From Isoperla grammatica (lineage: Eukaryota; Arthropoda; Insecta; Plecoptera; Perlodidae), in NCBI GenBank assembly GCA_945910005.1, contig OX246740.1, forward strand, positions 49,277,353 to 49,341,352: a stretch of DNA of 64,000 bases. Reading direction: 5' to 3'. The notes beneath the pieces were generated by a model. It saw only the letters and a list, made by a program, of their open reading frames with translations, was not told where the DNA came from and ran no database searches. The translations under genes were made by a program, and so were the position numbers. Positions 48,344 through 58,490 of the stretch are shown here, one piece after another. Position 1 is the stretch's first letter; each line of letters begins with the position of its first letter.

Positions 48344-50923
48344 GTGAGAGCGCTGCGGTCGCTGCTGTAGTACAGTGGACTTGTAACAGGTGTTTTGTTA
48401 TATAAGACCTAATAATTGGACTGTATACTGTCCTTGTCACATATAAAAACAATTTAAAAACGCAATATTTCGAACCTTGATCAGAGCTCTTTAACAGGCG
48501 AAAACACACAAAAACCACAAGTGTTTTCGCCTGTTGAAGAGCTCTGATCAGGGTTCGAAATATTGCGTATTTAACGTGTTTTTATATGTGACAAGAAACA
48601 GTGTACAGTTCAATTAATAGGTCTTATATAACGTTTTACCTGTTCTACTGTGTTTTCGTTTTAATTAGGTGTTTTGTTATTTTATAGTTCCACTCAATCC
48701 AATGTATGAATCATTAGGCGGAAGCTTAGTCTCATTTAAAAAAAAACGCGCCAAATTAACATCAACGAGATCATCAGAATGATTCCCAGTTTCCAATCTG
48801 GTCTTCAGTTTCATTCTGATTGGTTCGTTGGTGTTGTGTTTGACGTTCTGCGCTCTTCGACGTCCAAGTCGGGAATCCCCTAAAAGTCACATTTATATAT
48901 CAGTAACAACAATCAGTGGCCATATTGGATTACAAATAAGTGTATTAGAGTTGTTAGAGCAAGAAAGTTTCTCAACATTAACTGAATTTACTTTTGTCCT
49001 CTGATGTAAGGCGCATATCATCGTTCCATTTGCCGTAATGGTATTTGTAGCCTGATTGATTTTGGGGGTTACTAAGACCCAAATGCAGATGTCCCCTATT
49101 TACAGGGGTCGCTATGGAATTGTTTTATATAAGCTACTTTCCATAAGAAAAACAAATTCCTTAACTAGTAGGGGATTCCCTAATGTAGGGGATTCGGACC
49201 TTAAATCCCTAACCAAACAAAACATTCCACGCGTTTGTAATATCCATGAAATGTTCCATACACGTAACCCCTATAATATTGGACATTCTAATAACCTCGC
49301 TCCGAAGTCTCATTGGACTGAAATAGATCTCAAACCATGTAACAGAAAATAGTTCGATGTTCGTTCCTTGAATATTCTAAAACTTAAACACGTTAGTGGA
49401 GATTCAACGAATCAACCCCAACTTGTGTTGATCAGTTTGAGGCAATATTATGAGAGTTATGTCGGATATATTGTATTGAAGACCATCGTCTTAGAAGTCT
49501 ACTTTTGTGGGGTAGATTTCTTGTCCCCTCTCTTATACCATTCACCGAACTTTATCAATTTGCAAGTTTGTTATAATACAAAGGCAGCTCGGATTTAGTT
49601 GCATACATGGTTGCATTAAAGAAAACTATCCGCTTGACCTAACACGCACAAGCTTTATCAATTTCAAAACTTGTTTTAAGTTAGTAGCACACTTTGTTTT
49701 CAGCCGGGGTATCATTGTTAATGGTGTTTCACGAATTGTGAAGATGGGAATATTTTGTGCGGCGCGCGGATCTAAGAGGGGAGGCATTACATCAACAAAA
49801 ATCTCATTTCTCAATAGGGTGTAAGGGAAATATATTGAAATTCAATTTAAGATACAACAAAGGATCAGAAAGATGAGATTTTCCACCATTTCTTCGTTCC
49901 TATTCTGCGCGAGGAGGGATTGTGTAATCCCAGACTCGGTGTGGAACCTATTCAGCTGGCACGAGTCCGTTTCCTCCCCTTGAATGTCAATAACCTTGCC
50001 AATTCTCGTTTGAAAATATTTATTATGAATTTTTTTTTTTTACCCGTAAGAATATAATTTATTAGTATCAAGTGGCTGTGATTACCCACTGCAGAGTTTA
50101 TTTTGTTTTGAGTTGAAATCAATCACTTTCAAGTTGAAACGTAAATATTGAACTACGGAGAATATACATGATGTTATATTTCCAGTAGGAATATTAATGT
50201 AATAAATCCATGGCCGAAATAGTGATGCCTGGATGCTGTGCACACTAAGATAATAGTTGTCCCCAAGCTCTTTGATGTCATATTAAAATCGTTCCACAGC
50301 GACCTTGTGGATCCTGACGTCATAGATGAATGAGGAATTTGATCAACAAAGGTCAATATTTGAACCAGTTCCCGCTGATTGGCTCCAACTCTCTCATCTG
50401 TGAAGTCGGTTACTGTAGAACCACTTTATTTGTCATTTGTAATCAATGCCTTGGGATGTGGGAACAATTAGCGTTTTTGTTTCATTGTAACTCTATTACA
50501 AATAACAAAATCAAGAGACTAAAAAAGAGACTAATTTTATATTTTCTACAACCGTGACTGCAGCGCTGTGAGCGGTCTTATCACAAAACCCAACCAGCCC
50601 CTGCGTTTTTTATTCAGCTGATTGTTGATTTTAAATCCACAACACATGAATATTTAGTTTATTTAAGTGCTGGAGTACCGGTATGTCAATAGTAACAATT
50701 TCGATAAAGAATGTATTACAGAGATAACATTTGTGAAGTTGAACGTGATCTATCACAGTACACTCTTCATGTCATATACTCTCCCCATTAATATTTTTGT
50801 TTTTTAATTTTTAAACGGTTACGAATATGAAACAGAAAAACAGTATTTTTTCTACATCTTTTCCCCGGCGTCGTTGATAACCTGTTATCACTAAATTATT
50901 AACACAAAATTCCATCGTTCCAG
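48344..50923 (+). other. Rh50: Intron 6 (2.6 kb)
   Basis: Bounded by GTGAGA and TTCCAG. It begins with a near-perfect hairpin element (48.38-48.65 kb). The stretch 48.7-50.9 kb contains several ORFs without any family resemblance, and nothing else was recognised. Confidence 0.9.
48380..48652 (+). mobile_element. Long hairpin element M2 after exon 6
   Basis: Arms of over 100 bp around a loop of about 15 nt at 48510-48525: GTTATATAAGACCTAATAAT, TTGTCACATATAAAAAC, GCAATATTTCGAACC, TGATCAGAGCTCTTTAACAG and GCGAAAACAC all recur inverted. No coding capacity. It starts roughly 40 bp from the exon 6 donor and would fold strongly in the pre-mRNA. Confidence 0.93.
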
Positions 50924-51242
50924 CCGTATCTCCTGGATCGCATCAAACTGCACGACACGTGCGGCGTTCACAACCTCCACGGCATGCCCGGCGTGCTGGC
51001 CGGTATAGTAGCCGCCATAGTTGCCGGCTTCGCCAGCGAGGCCTCCTACCGATACAGTTTGTACCAGCAGTTCCCGGCGAGAGCGCCACTTGCCAACACG
51101 ACCAGCTTCGCGGAGATTCAGGTGCATTTGATGGGTGGCCTTGAACCAGGGGAGAACCGTACGGCCCTCGGTCAGACAGCCTATCAGCTCTGCGCATTGG
51201 TCGTAACCCTGGTCATAGCGCTGGTGACTGGAGCCATTACAG
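50924..51242 (+). CDS. Rh50: Rh channel exon 7 (second twin-His, TM11-TM12)
   Basis: Encodes residues 340-445 plus one nucleotide. [17 protein letters not shown] carries H358, aligned with the second twin-His H344 of RhCG, followed by helix [11 protein letters not shown], a polar extracellular loop with two N-glycosylation sequons (N397-T-T and N417-R-T), and the last helix [20 protein letters not shown]. The acceptor is TCGTTCCAG and the donor ACAG|GTAGGC, phase 1. At 319 nt it covers what is split over exons 7 and 8 in human RH genes. The final G must be completed by the next exon; both 8A and 8B do this with Gly. Confidence 0.96.
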
Positions 51243-51353
51243 GTAGGCTACATTTCATTTCAATCTGACATCTTGCTCCGGTGATTGCACACATATCTCA
51301 AGCACGTGGGCTTATTTGTACATAATAAGTATGCATGATTGTGCAAAAGATAT

Positions 51354-51445
51354 TAATGATGAGATAGCAAACTGTAATAAAAGTTGGCCCCAGCTGGGTA
51401 TCGAACCCAGTTCCTTCTGATTGCTATCTCGTCATACATTCACTG
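51354..51445 (-). mobile_element. tRNA-like / SINE head fragment (minus)
   Basis: On the minus strand GAACTGGGTTCGATACCCAGC contains a perfect B box in a stem. ATGATGAGATAGCAA and TTGCTATCTCGTCAT flank it as an inverted repeat. A box not convincing. Confidence 0.45.
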
Positions 51446-51591
51446 TCCATAAAGCTGGATTTAGCAATAAAAATATTGTCATAACATTTATATAGCTTAT
51501 GTAGCTTATGTGGCTTTATTTGTACATAATAATTAATAATTATACATGATTGTATGAACGATGTGTGTTAGTATAAATACATACATATACA

Positions 51592-51676
51592 TAGTACGAA
51601 AACATTTTAGCGGTTAACCAATCCAACGTTTGTTTTCAAAAATAAATGTTAACGTTAGAAATGTTTTCGTACTATA
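51592..51676 (+). other. Short inverted repeat
   Basis: ATAGTACGAAAACATTT against AAATGTTTTCGTACTAT, an exact 17-bp inverted repeat over about 85 bp, probably a small MITE. Confidence 0.75.
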
Positions 51677-52716
51677 CATTTTGCAACCAACAAAATCTTA
51701 TATATATGTCCGAGAAGCAATTGATATGTATATATATATACATATATCACCAAGCTGTATGTAATGTATGTACAATTGTACATAAATGAATGATTGGTGG
51801 AGGTGCCGGGTTGAGTGGTCGTACATGTTCGTACATGTTCGTCTATATTCGTACGCTACTAACGGGGTAGTTTCGTATTTTAATGGTAAGAATAATAACG
51901 AACTGTACAGCTATTGCACCGTGTGTTGTATGTATGTGTTGCTTGTGGGACAATTGCTTGAAATGCATAGAATCAATCTCAATCGGTATTCCAGAAGAAA
52001 TTGTTTTTTTTTTTATTATAAACTAAAAATCAATAGGTTTAAAACATGAAAAAACATGGTGTCAGTGACAGGTAGAAGACCACGTGCGTCTTGTTTGTAT
52101 ATGTGATTCAAAATTTTATTGGAACCATGGTAACCAATATGAGGTTACTTTATCAGTAATTCGGGCCTAAGTCAGTGTTTCCTTTTAAGTACAAAGTTAA
52201 GAAAACAGTGTGTTTTACAATTTGTTTCACATTCCTGAGAGAGTCGAAAAGTGGTATATTACTTGAGTTATTAGTGGTGAGGCCACTCTCTGACTCAGCT
52301 CTCTCTCGCATAGAGAGACCAACAGAGATTTCCACAAAATGTTGATTACGAAATGTTGATATCTCTTTAAAAAAAATATTAATTGTAGTAATGTGAACTT
52401 GAACGTATTTTTAACTAAAAAAAACGTACTTTCAGAGACGTTTATTATGCATTTAGTAACGTATCGGAAACAAATCAAATGATTATCTAAAAAACTGCAG
52501 CATTTTCAACGGGATTACTGAAAGTATGCATGTCCCGCTTTTCGGAATGGTTTGAAATAAAAAGAAAGTACAGTCGAGTTAAGAATAAGATTTGTTTATG
52601 GTTGCTATGAAGTTTGTTTTTCTTATGAAAAATATCATTTGATAAAACAATTCCATAGCAACAAATCATATACTTAACTTGACCGTTCACACCCTTCTCC
52701 TTTTGCTGGTATAGTT

Positions 52717-52871
52717 GTCCCAAGACTATACCTTACACGTGCTTTCGTCACAAGCGACTGGTTCGTAGCCAATTAGCGATCGGTATTGTCCCGGATGTGT
52801 CTCGGGCGGTTCGCTGGTTGGCTACGACTGCCCCGGATGTGACGAAAGCAGGTGTAACGTAATCTTGGGTC
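52717..52871 (+). mobile_element. MITE upstream of exon 8A duplicate
   Basis: Left CCCAAGACTATACCTTACAC and GTGCTTTCGTCACA; right TGTGACGAAAGCAGGTGTAA and CGTAATCTTGGG. Inner GTAGCCAA/TTGGCTAC also pairs. 155 bp, non-coding. Confidence 0.8.
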
Positions 52872-52995
52872 CACTATTCGCCCACCTGAAACATGTATAT
52901 AATGAATGTAAATATGCATGCCTTGTATATACTGTGTACTCTAGCCCTTGTAACATGTATGTACATAACACCCCCCCCCCCCCCCCCCCTCCTAG

Positions 52996-53075
52996 GAGCG
53001 ATCATAGCGCACCCGAATGTGCTTAACTTGACAGTTCACAACTTGGTAATACGCCAACCTGAAACATGTATATAA
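52996..53075 (+). pseudogene. Rh50: Partial duplicate of exon 8A
   Basis: After a poly-C tract and CTCCTAG, the sequence reads GA GCG ATC ATA like exon 8A and encodes GAIIAHPNVLN, then leaves homology and hits TAA after 26 codons. The upstream flank (ACCTGAAACATGTATATAAT and on) is duplicated too, at about 165 bp offset. The phase fits exon 7, so splicing here would give a short, different C-terminus ending ETCI. It is probably a decayed tandem duplicate. Confidence 0.8.
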
Positions 53076-53155
53076 TGAATGTAAATATGCTTGCACATGT
53101 ATATACTGAGTGCTCTAGCCCTTGTAACATGTATGTACATAACATCCCTACCCAG

Positions 53156-53355
53156 GAGCGATCATAGCCCACCCGAGTGTGCTCAGCGCCGAGGGTACTA
53201 TGCCCATCGAGGAGATGTATTTGGACGAGGTCTATTGGATAGTCGAGCCGGAGGAAGTTAGGGTGCTCAACTTCGCGCCTATCTACAAGAACCAGAATCC
53301 AACCGGCAACCCTTTTAGTCGGCCGACCAGTGATGTCATGTCACCACCGGTATAA
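53156..53355 (+). CDS. Rh50: Rh channel terminal exon 8A (C-terminal tail A)
   Basis: Completes Gly446 and encodes residues 447-511: AIIAHPSVL, then MPIEEMYLDEVYWIVEPEE and a polar tail ending TSDVMSPPV and TAA. The acidic D-E-V-Y-W-x-V-E stretch matches the cytosolic segment after TM12 in Rh proteins (DAVYWEMPE in RhCG). The acceptor is CTACCCAG. It shares architecture with exon 8B, so the two look like alternative terminal exons. The stop lies inside the first unit of a 100-bp minisatellite. A weak donor CCG|GTATAA overlaps the stop and could splice to 56188. Confidence 0.9.
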
Positions 53356-54295
53356 ACCCACACCTTGACGCACCTGTTGGAAGTATACAGCGCACTAGTT
53401 AGCTATAGTGACGTCATGTCACCGCCGGTATAAACCCACCGCCTTGACGATATCTCGCACCTAGTGGCCCCACCTGTTGGAAGTATACAGCGCACTAGTT
53501 AGCTATAGTGACGTCATGTCACCACCGGTATAAACCCACCGCCTTGACGATATCTCGCACCTAGTGGCCCCACCTGTTGGAAGTATACAGCGCACTAGTT
53601 AGCTATAGTGACGTCATGTCACCGCCGGTATAAACCCACCGCCTTGACGATATCTCGCACCTAGTGGCGCCACCTGTTGGAAGTATACAGCGCACTAGTT
53701 AGCTATAGTGACGTCATGTCACCGCCGGTATAAACCCACCGCCTTGACGATATCTCGCACCTAGTGGCGCCACCTGTTGGAAGTATACAGCGCACTAGTT
53801 AGCTATAGTGACGTCACCGCCGGTATAAACCCACCGCCTTGACGATATCTCGCACCTAGTGGCCCCACCTGTTGGAAGTATACAGCGCACTAGTTAGCTA
53901 TAGTGACGTCATGTCACCGCCGGTATAAACCCACCGCCTTGACGATATCTCGCACCTAGTGGCACCACCTGTTGGAAGTATACAGCGCACTAGTTAGCTA
54001 TAGTGACGTCACCGCCGGTATAAACCCACCGCCTTGACGATATCTCGCACCTAGTGGCCCCACCTGTTGGAAGTATACAGCGCACTAGTTAGCTATAGTG
54101 ACGTCATGTCACCGCCGGTATAAACCCACCGCCTTGACGATATCTCGCACCTAGTGGCGCCACCTGTTGGAAGTATACAGCGCACTAGTTAGCTATAGTG
54201 ACGTCATGTCACCGCCGGTATAAACCCACCGCCTTGACGATATCTCGCACCTAGTGGCGCCACCTGTTGGAAATATACAGCGCACTAAATAGTGA
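53325..54295 (+). repeat. 100-bp minisatellite overlapping the end of exon 8A
   Basis: About 9.5 tandem units of 100 bp run from the last coding bases of exon 8A. Each unit holds TGACGTCA (a perfect CRE-type palindrome), CCGGTATAAACCC, GATATC and CACCTGTTGG. Two units (near 53812 and 54007) lack ATGTC and are 95 bp. The coding-proximal unit is the divergent one: TGATGTCA instead of TGACGTCA, and about 20 bp missing. The rest are nearly identical, with a C/G/A variant in GTGGCNCC. It lies in the 3' UTR or in an intron, depending on the isoform. Confidence 0.95.
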
Positions 54296-56187
54296 CGTAT
54301 TGCGTATGTTCTTATGCATGTTATACACGGATGAATATGCTCGGGAATACACAAGGAGCCGCACAAATGGTAGACTTGTACAGTAGTGGTAAGTAATATA
54401 TAATTAATAGAAGTAGTAGAGTTTTTAAATGTAGATTTTTGTAGAACAATGAATCTATGGTGGAATGGCCTAAATTTGGCATCTTAACACTTTCACGTTA
54501 TCCCTCGAAACATTACCAGAAATGCATTTTTGCATTTTGTATTTTTGCCCACCCTTTTAACAATCGTTTCGTACCTGCTTTGTATAGTCATTGGTGAACA
54601 TTTTGTACATATCTCTTAGCAGTAAATGTCTAAGTGGAGCACACTGAGTTAAGCTACACAATAATAATATTATTTCTGATATATTCCACCTGTAGTTCCT
54701 CATATAGTGCCACACTGTAGTGTAGAAGATGTAGGCCTATTAATTTTTTAATAGACATTCCACGCTAGTAGATATCTGAAACCATCTTTTATATTGTTAC
54801 TTTAGTGTAGAATCGTTATGAAATCATATTTATATTTTGTTTATTGTTGAAGGAGAAACGCCAATATATCAAGTAGACATTTTATTACCATACACTGGTG
54901 GTTCTTACGATAAAGAGATACAGTTCGTTTATTTGGCTGTTGGACAGGCCCGAGGGCATGAGGATTGGGTAGCGTTTGTACCAACCTCTGACCAAAGTAC
55001 GGGTTTCCCTCCCTCTCGCCTCGACCGTAATTACCTGCGACCGGCGAGCCTTGCACTATCTTACCTATTAATCATGATGACCTGTCACAACAAAAGTCAT
55101 CTTATAGGAAAAATCACTTTTTTAGGAATTATTATACGTATATTTCATGATCGCGTTAAACAGCGTTAAACAGCTTGAAATCATGCAATCAGGTTTTTTT
55201 TATTTGTCTTTCTATGACGAAAACAACCGGACTTATACATTAAGCAATATTAGCAAATAATATTTTAGTGTTACAAAGAAAATCCGAGTATAAAAGTAAC
55301 AAATAGTCAAACAATACTCAAGGTAATTAACAATTTTATTATACTGATTATTATTATACTGATCAGTTGTATATCAGTTGTTGTAATCAGTTCAGTTGTA
55401 ATCAGTTGTTATTGCCTTACGTATAAAATATAAATGCAATTTAAAAAATGTGGTAATGTAATTTGAAGCCGTTTAATGAAAGAAAACCCACATTTTTGTT
55501 TTACGTTGGCATTAGGCCTAATTTTCAAACCTAATTGTAATTAAAATTTAAGATATTTTTTTTAGAGCAGCAGGTCCTCTGATTGTCTTTGTAAGACTAC
55601 TGTTTCCTCTAATCCACGAAAAAACATTATTTATCCACTAATATTAATTCATTAGTATTAAGTATGGTTGTATCCGTCATAGAAAGACAAATAAAAAACC
55701 ACTGATTATATAATTTCCAGCTCTTTATAGTGCAATGTTGAAATATCCTTATAATTAAGAATAAAGTGTTGTCTAAAATCTAAATTCTATATGACATTTG
55801 TTGTGAAAGGTAATCAGGATTAATAGGTAAGATTATGAACATCTCGCCGATCAAAGGTATTTACGGTCGATGGGTCGAGGGAAGGAATGTCGGAGGGTTT
55901 GGCCAAACGATCCAACTTTCAGACTTCGAAAATATCTGTGTGTCCAACTGCGGGTTGTATCTACTGTAGTTTTTCTCATTGGACAAACATACTTGCTCTG
56001 CGCCTGTGGCTATATTTATCATTCTAACACTGAGAAATGTAGATATCCAAATTTTCCCACTTTATATAAATAATACAAAACTGAACAAACTGTAGCTTCA
56101 TAATTATGTGCTTTGTTATTGGCTGGCTTATTCGTGTTGCTTGTGCATTTGATTCGGTGTCGGTGTTATTGTGTTATTCTTTTTTAG
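54296..56187 (+). other. AT-rich stretch after minisatellite
   Basis: No recognised gene or repeat. The ORFs at 54837 and 55870 lack family resemblance or splice context. AATAAA-type signals occur near 55692 and 55760. It could be 3' UTR of the 8A form or intron. Confidence 0.5.
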
Positions 56188-56235
56188 GGAGTCTACAACC
56201 TACCTCACTCTTACCCATACAACACCGGGCATTAA
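56188..56235 (+). CDS. Rh50: Candidate additional terminal exon (tail A')
   Basis: A strong acceptor (TTATTCTTTTTTAG) is followed by a phase-0 frame GVYNLPHSYPYNTGH and TAA, with AATAAA 41 bp after the stop. If exon 8A is spliced at the GTATAA overlapping its own stop (53350), the phase is exactly 0 and the protein becomes 525 aa with tail SPP-GVYNLPHSYPYNTGH. The donor is weak (no G at +5), so this stays a candidate. The alternative is a chance acceptor in the 3' UTR. Confidence 0.4.
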   Translation, partial: GVYNLPHSYPYNTGH

Positions 56236-56276
56236 AAGACGCATCAAGTATACCATGGTTAGAGAAAAACTACTGA

Positions 56277-56282
56277 AATAAA
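56277..56282 (+). promoter_or_regulatory. Polyadenylation signal AATAAA (isoform A candidate)
   Basis: Canonical hexamer 41 bp after the stop of the candidate exon at 56188, and the last one before the MITE cluster. It could serve a long 8A 3' UTR or the spliced A' form. Confidence 0.4.
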
Positions 56283-56730
56283 TTTCGTTTGCTTTGTTAT
56301 GATTTTCTTTCACAGAATCGATTGTAAATGACACATCACATGAAAAGCATGGGTTTTTATAATTTGTATTTTGTTAAAATTGGAGTTGAAATAAGACCTG
56401 ACATAGATAAATTGAATTCAGAGATACATTTTAAACAACCACCAAGCCACAAGCTTTCAATAGTTTAATCACAATACAAAACACAATTGCAACTTTCATT
56501 CACATCACAGCATGTATTTAATTCAAAATTTGTATTTTAGTACTGCAAAACGACTATAGTAAAATACAATTAAATATATAGCACAATTAGGTTTTTGTAT
56601 AAAGTAGATGCAACACGTAGGTAGGATGAATGAGCGTGAGGTTGTTTGTAGTTGTAACGAAAACATTCCTTGACATTATAAAGTACTGATAGTGAATTGC
56701 AGATAACAACATCTTCCCAAGTCTTTCCCG

Positions 56731-57212
56731 TTAAGGTTGGTCCACACAGATTTTGAAGACATAAGATTTTAGGTTTTTCGCGTAGTCGTAAAGTTAGAGC
56801 ATGGGAAACACGTACTGGCGTTCACACAAAGTTTTAGTTTAAAGACGTTGTTTTTATGCGTTATTCATTGTCATAAAGTTTGACAATCTCCAACTTTACG
56901 CTGAAATCTTAAAACAAGTTACTAAAATCTCAAGTCAACGGACCATCTACTTTAATAATACTTATGAATTAATTGTAAGATGTGCAGGAATTGTTGTAAA
57001 CAAGGCTATTATAATTAATTATGGATAATACAAATCTCAATTAATTTGTATTGTATCACAATGATGTTTTAACTGAGGATAGAACGTTACAAAGTACTTC
57101 ACTTTACTAGGCCTATCTTGAACGAAACGAATTTATGTGAACCAGAGCCCTAAAAACAAAGTCTTAAAACCTTATGCATTATGTCTTAAAAATCAGTGTG
57201 GACCAGCCTTTA
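56731..57212 (+). mobile_element. TTAA-flanked MITE, copy 2
   Basis: TTAA then GGTTGGTCCACACAGATTTT at the left, and ATCAGTGTGGACCAGCC then TTTA (mutated TTAA) at the right. Shares terminal and subterminal sequence with the copy at 38441 (GCGTAGTCGTAAAGTT; CCTTATGCATT), but the middle differs. It shows the uninterrupted site ACGTACTGGCGTTC where copy 1 has an insertion. No coding capacity. TTAA duplication suggests mobilisation by a piggyBac-type transposase. Confidence 0.85.
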
Positions 57213-57366
57213 GCAGTGGTCACATCACGAATACTTCTCACATCAAAGACAACACCTCGATTTCCTATATTCTCGCTCCTTAACGTTTCACCGTTGAGTA
57301 TGTATTGTAATGTAGAGACCAACGACTGCGATTGTCTGTCTACTGATTCGTACCGATCAACATTAT

Positions 57367-57470
57367 CTAGTCGGCTAGTAGCAGAACGTAAGTGCGCGGA
57401 CGATGACAGCGCGAGATAGCCCCAGTCAGTGATTCGTCTATGCGTTCACATTCTGCTACTAGCTGACTAG
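57367..57470 (+). mobile_element. Small inverted-repeat element
   Basis: Terminal inverted repeats of about 22 bp: CTAGTCGGCTAGTAGCAGAA at left and TTCTGCTACTAGCTGACTAG at right, one mismatch in those 20 bases. Non-coding core of about 60 bp. Confidence 0.75.
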
Positions 57471-57559
57471 CGTATCTTGACAGCCACTGGCGTTGGGCTA
57501 TTGATTTATGCATGTTATTTTTCATACAAAAACCATGGTCCCTATATAGTAATAACTAA

Positions 57560-57767
57560 TACCTTGATCACACTACGGTCAATAACAAAAAGTTAAGCAA
57601 CTAACTGACTTGCTAACTAACTAATTGCTGTTAATAATAATGTAATGTGAACGTAGTTAACAGCTAACAGACGTCAATTTAACACTGCCTTCTTACAACA
57701 TAAGAATTTCACTTAAATATTGTTAACCTTATCCTGCTGTTAGTGGCCGTATAGTGTGAACAAGGTA
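57560..57767 (+). mobile_element. MITE with ACCTTG termini
   Basis: Left end TACCTTGATCACACTACGG, right end CCGTATAGTGTGAACAAGGTA. The arms pair with a few mismatches. AT-rich, non-coding interior. It abuts the next element. Confidence 0.7.
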
Positions 57768-57946
57768 AAGATCTCTCACAGCAAGAAGTAAGATAGTTTC
57801 AGGACAGCCCACATTTAGTTTCCAACTTAACAAGCGCGAATCACTAACGTTTTTCCCGATTATCTTGTACAATTTGGTTGCGGTAAGTTTTTGACGGTAA
57901 CGTACAAGAAAACGTGCAAGCTTACTTCTTGGTGTGAGAGACCTTT
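57767..57946 (+). mobile_element. MITE with TCTCTCACA termini
   Basis: Left AAAGATCTCTCACAGCAAG, right CTTGGTGTGAGAGACCTTT; the repeat extends through AAGTAAG/CTTACTT. No coding capacity. It ends about 54 bp before the exon 8B acceptor. Confidence 0.75.
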
Positions 57947-57999
57947 ATAACAATGTATAATGTGTATAAGTGATGCATGTACGTTTCTTCGGATTGCAG

Positions 58000-58175
58000 G
58001 TTTCTTGTTGAAGCTACCGTGCATTGGCAACGTGACCAAAGACGAATGGTTCGAGGACGAGCATCATTGGGAAGTTCCCATGGAGCACACTGAGAAGGAA
58101 TCGCGACACTTGACTGGCGTTGAGAACATGGCTATCACAGAGACTATGTTCTACGAGGCGCGCAATGCCCAGTAG
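58000..58175 (+). CDS. Rh50: Rh channel terminal exon 8B (C-terminal tail B)
   Basis: Completes Gly446 and encodes residues 447-503: FLLKLPCIGNVTKDEWFEDE, HHWEVPMEHTEKE and a tail ending YEARNAQ and TAG. LKLP plus the acidic W-E-V-P block is the textbook segment after TM12 of Rh proteins, closer to consensus (RLPFWG, WEMP) than exon 8A. The acceptor is CGGATTGCAG|GT, the same phase as 8A, so exon 7 can join either. Skipping 8A gives a 503-aa protein. A palindromic tandem repeat begins within about 30 bp of the stop, and AATAAA signals follow at 58639 and 59486. Confidence 0.9.
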
Positions 58176-58185
58176 ACTTGCGGCG

Positions 58186-58490
58186 ACCAATCACAGCGAT
58201 GCGTTGTGAATGGTAAAGCGCTCGGTCGATCGATGACCAATCATAGCGAGGCAGATCGATGTGAGTGCGTTGTGATTGGCCTAACGCTCAGACGATCGAT
58301 GACCAATCACAGCGAGGCAGATTGATATGAGTGCGTGGTGATTGGTCAAACGCACTGAGTCAATCGATGACCAATCACAGCGAGGCAGATTGATATGAGT
58401 GCGTTGTGGTTGGTCAAACGCTCGGTCGATCGATGACCAATCACAGCGAGGCAGATCGATGTGAGTGCGTTGTGATTGGTCTAACGCAAC
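58186..58490 (+). repeat. Tandem palindromic repeat after exon 8B
   Basis: About four to five units of roughly 67-80 bp, each holding GACCAATCACAGCGAGGC and GTGCGTTGTGATTGGTC. GACCAATCACA and TGTGATTGGTC are exact reverse complements, so each unit can form a hairpin in RNA or DNA. It lies in the presumed 3' UTR of the 8B transcript. Confidence 0.9.

Larger units (their letters stand above)
51243..53155 (+). other. Rh50: Intron 7 (short form, to exon 8A)
   Basis: Bounded by GTAGGC and ACCCAG; in the 8B form the intron extends to 57999. It contains a tRNA-like fragment (51.35 kb), two small inverted-repeat elements (51.59 and 52.72 kb) and a partial copy of exon 8A with its upstream flank (52.89-53.08 kb). 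51.7-52.7 kb shows nothing else. Confidence 0.85.

Noticed and set aside
49056..49352. 98-residue frame in intron 6
   Set aside because: No recognisable domain, AT-rich codon use, no splice context; likely chance.
54837..55169. 110-residue frame downstream of exon 8A
   Set aside because: Weakly protein-like in places but no conserved motif and no plausible acceptor in phase was found.
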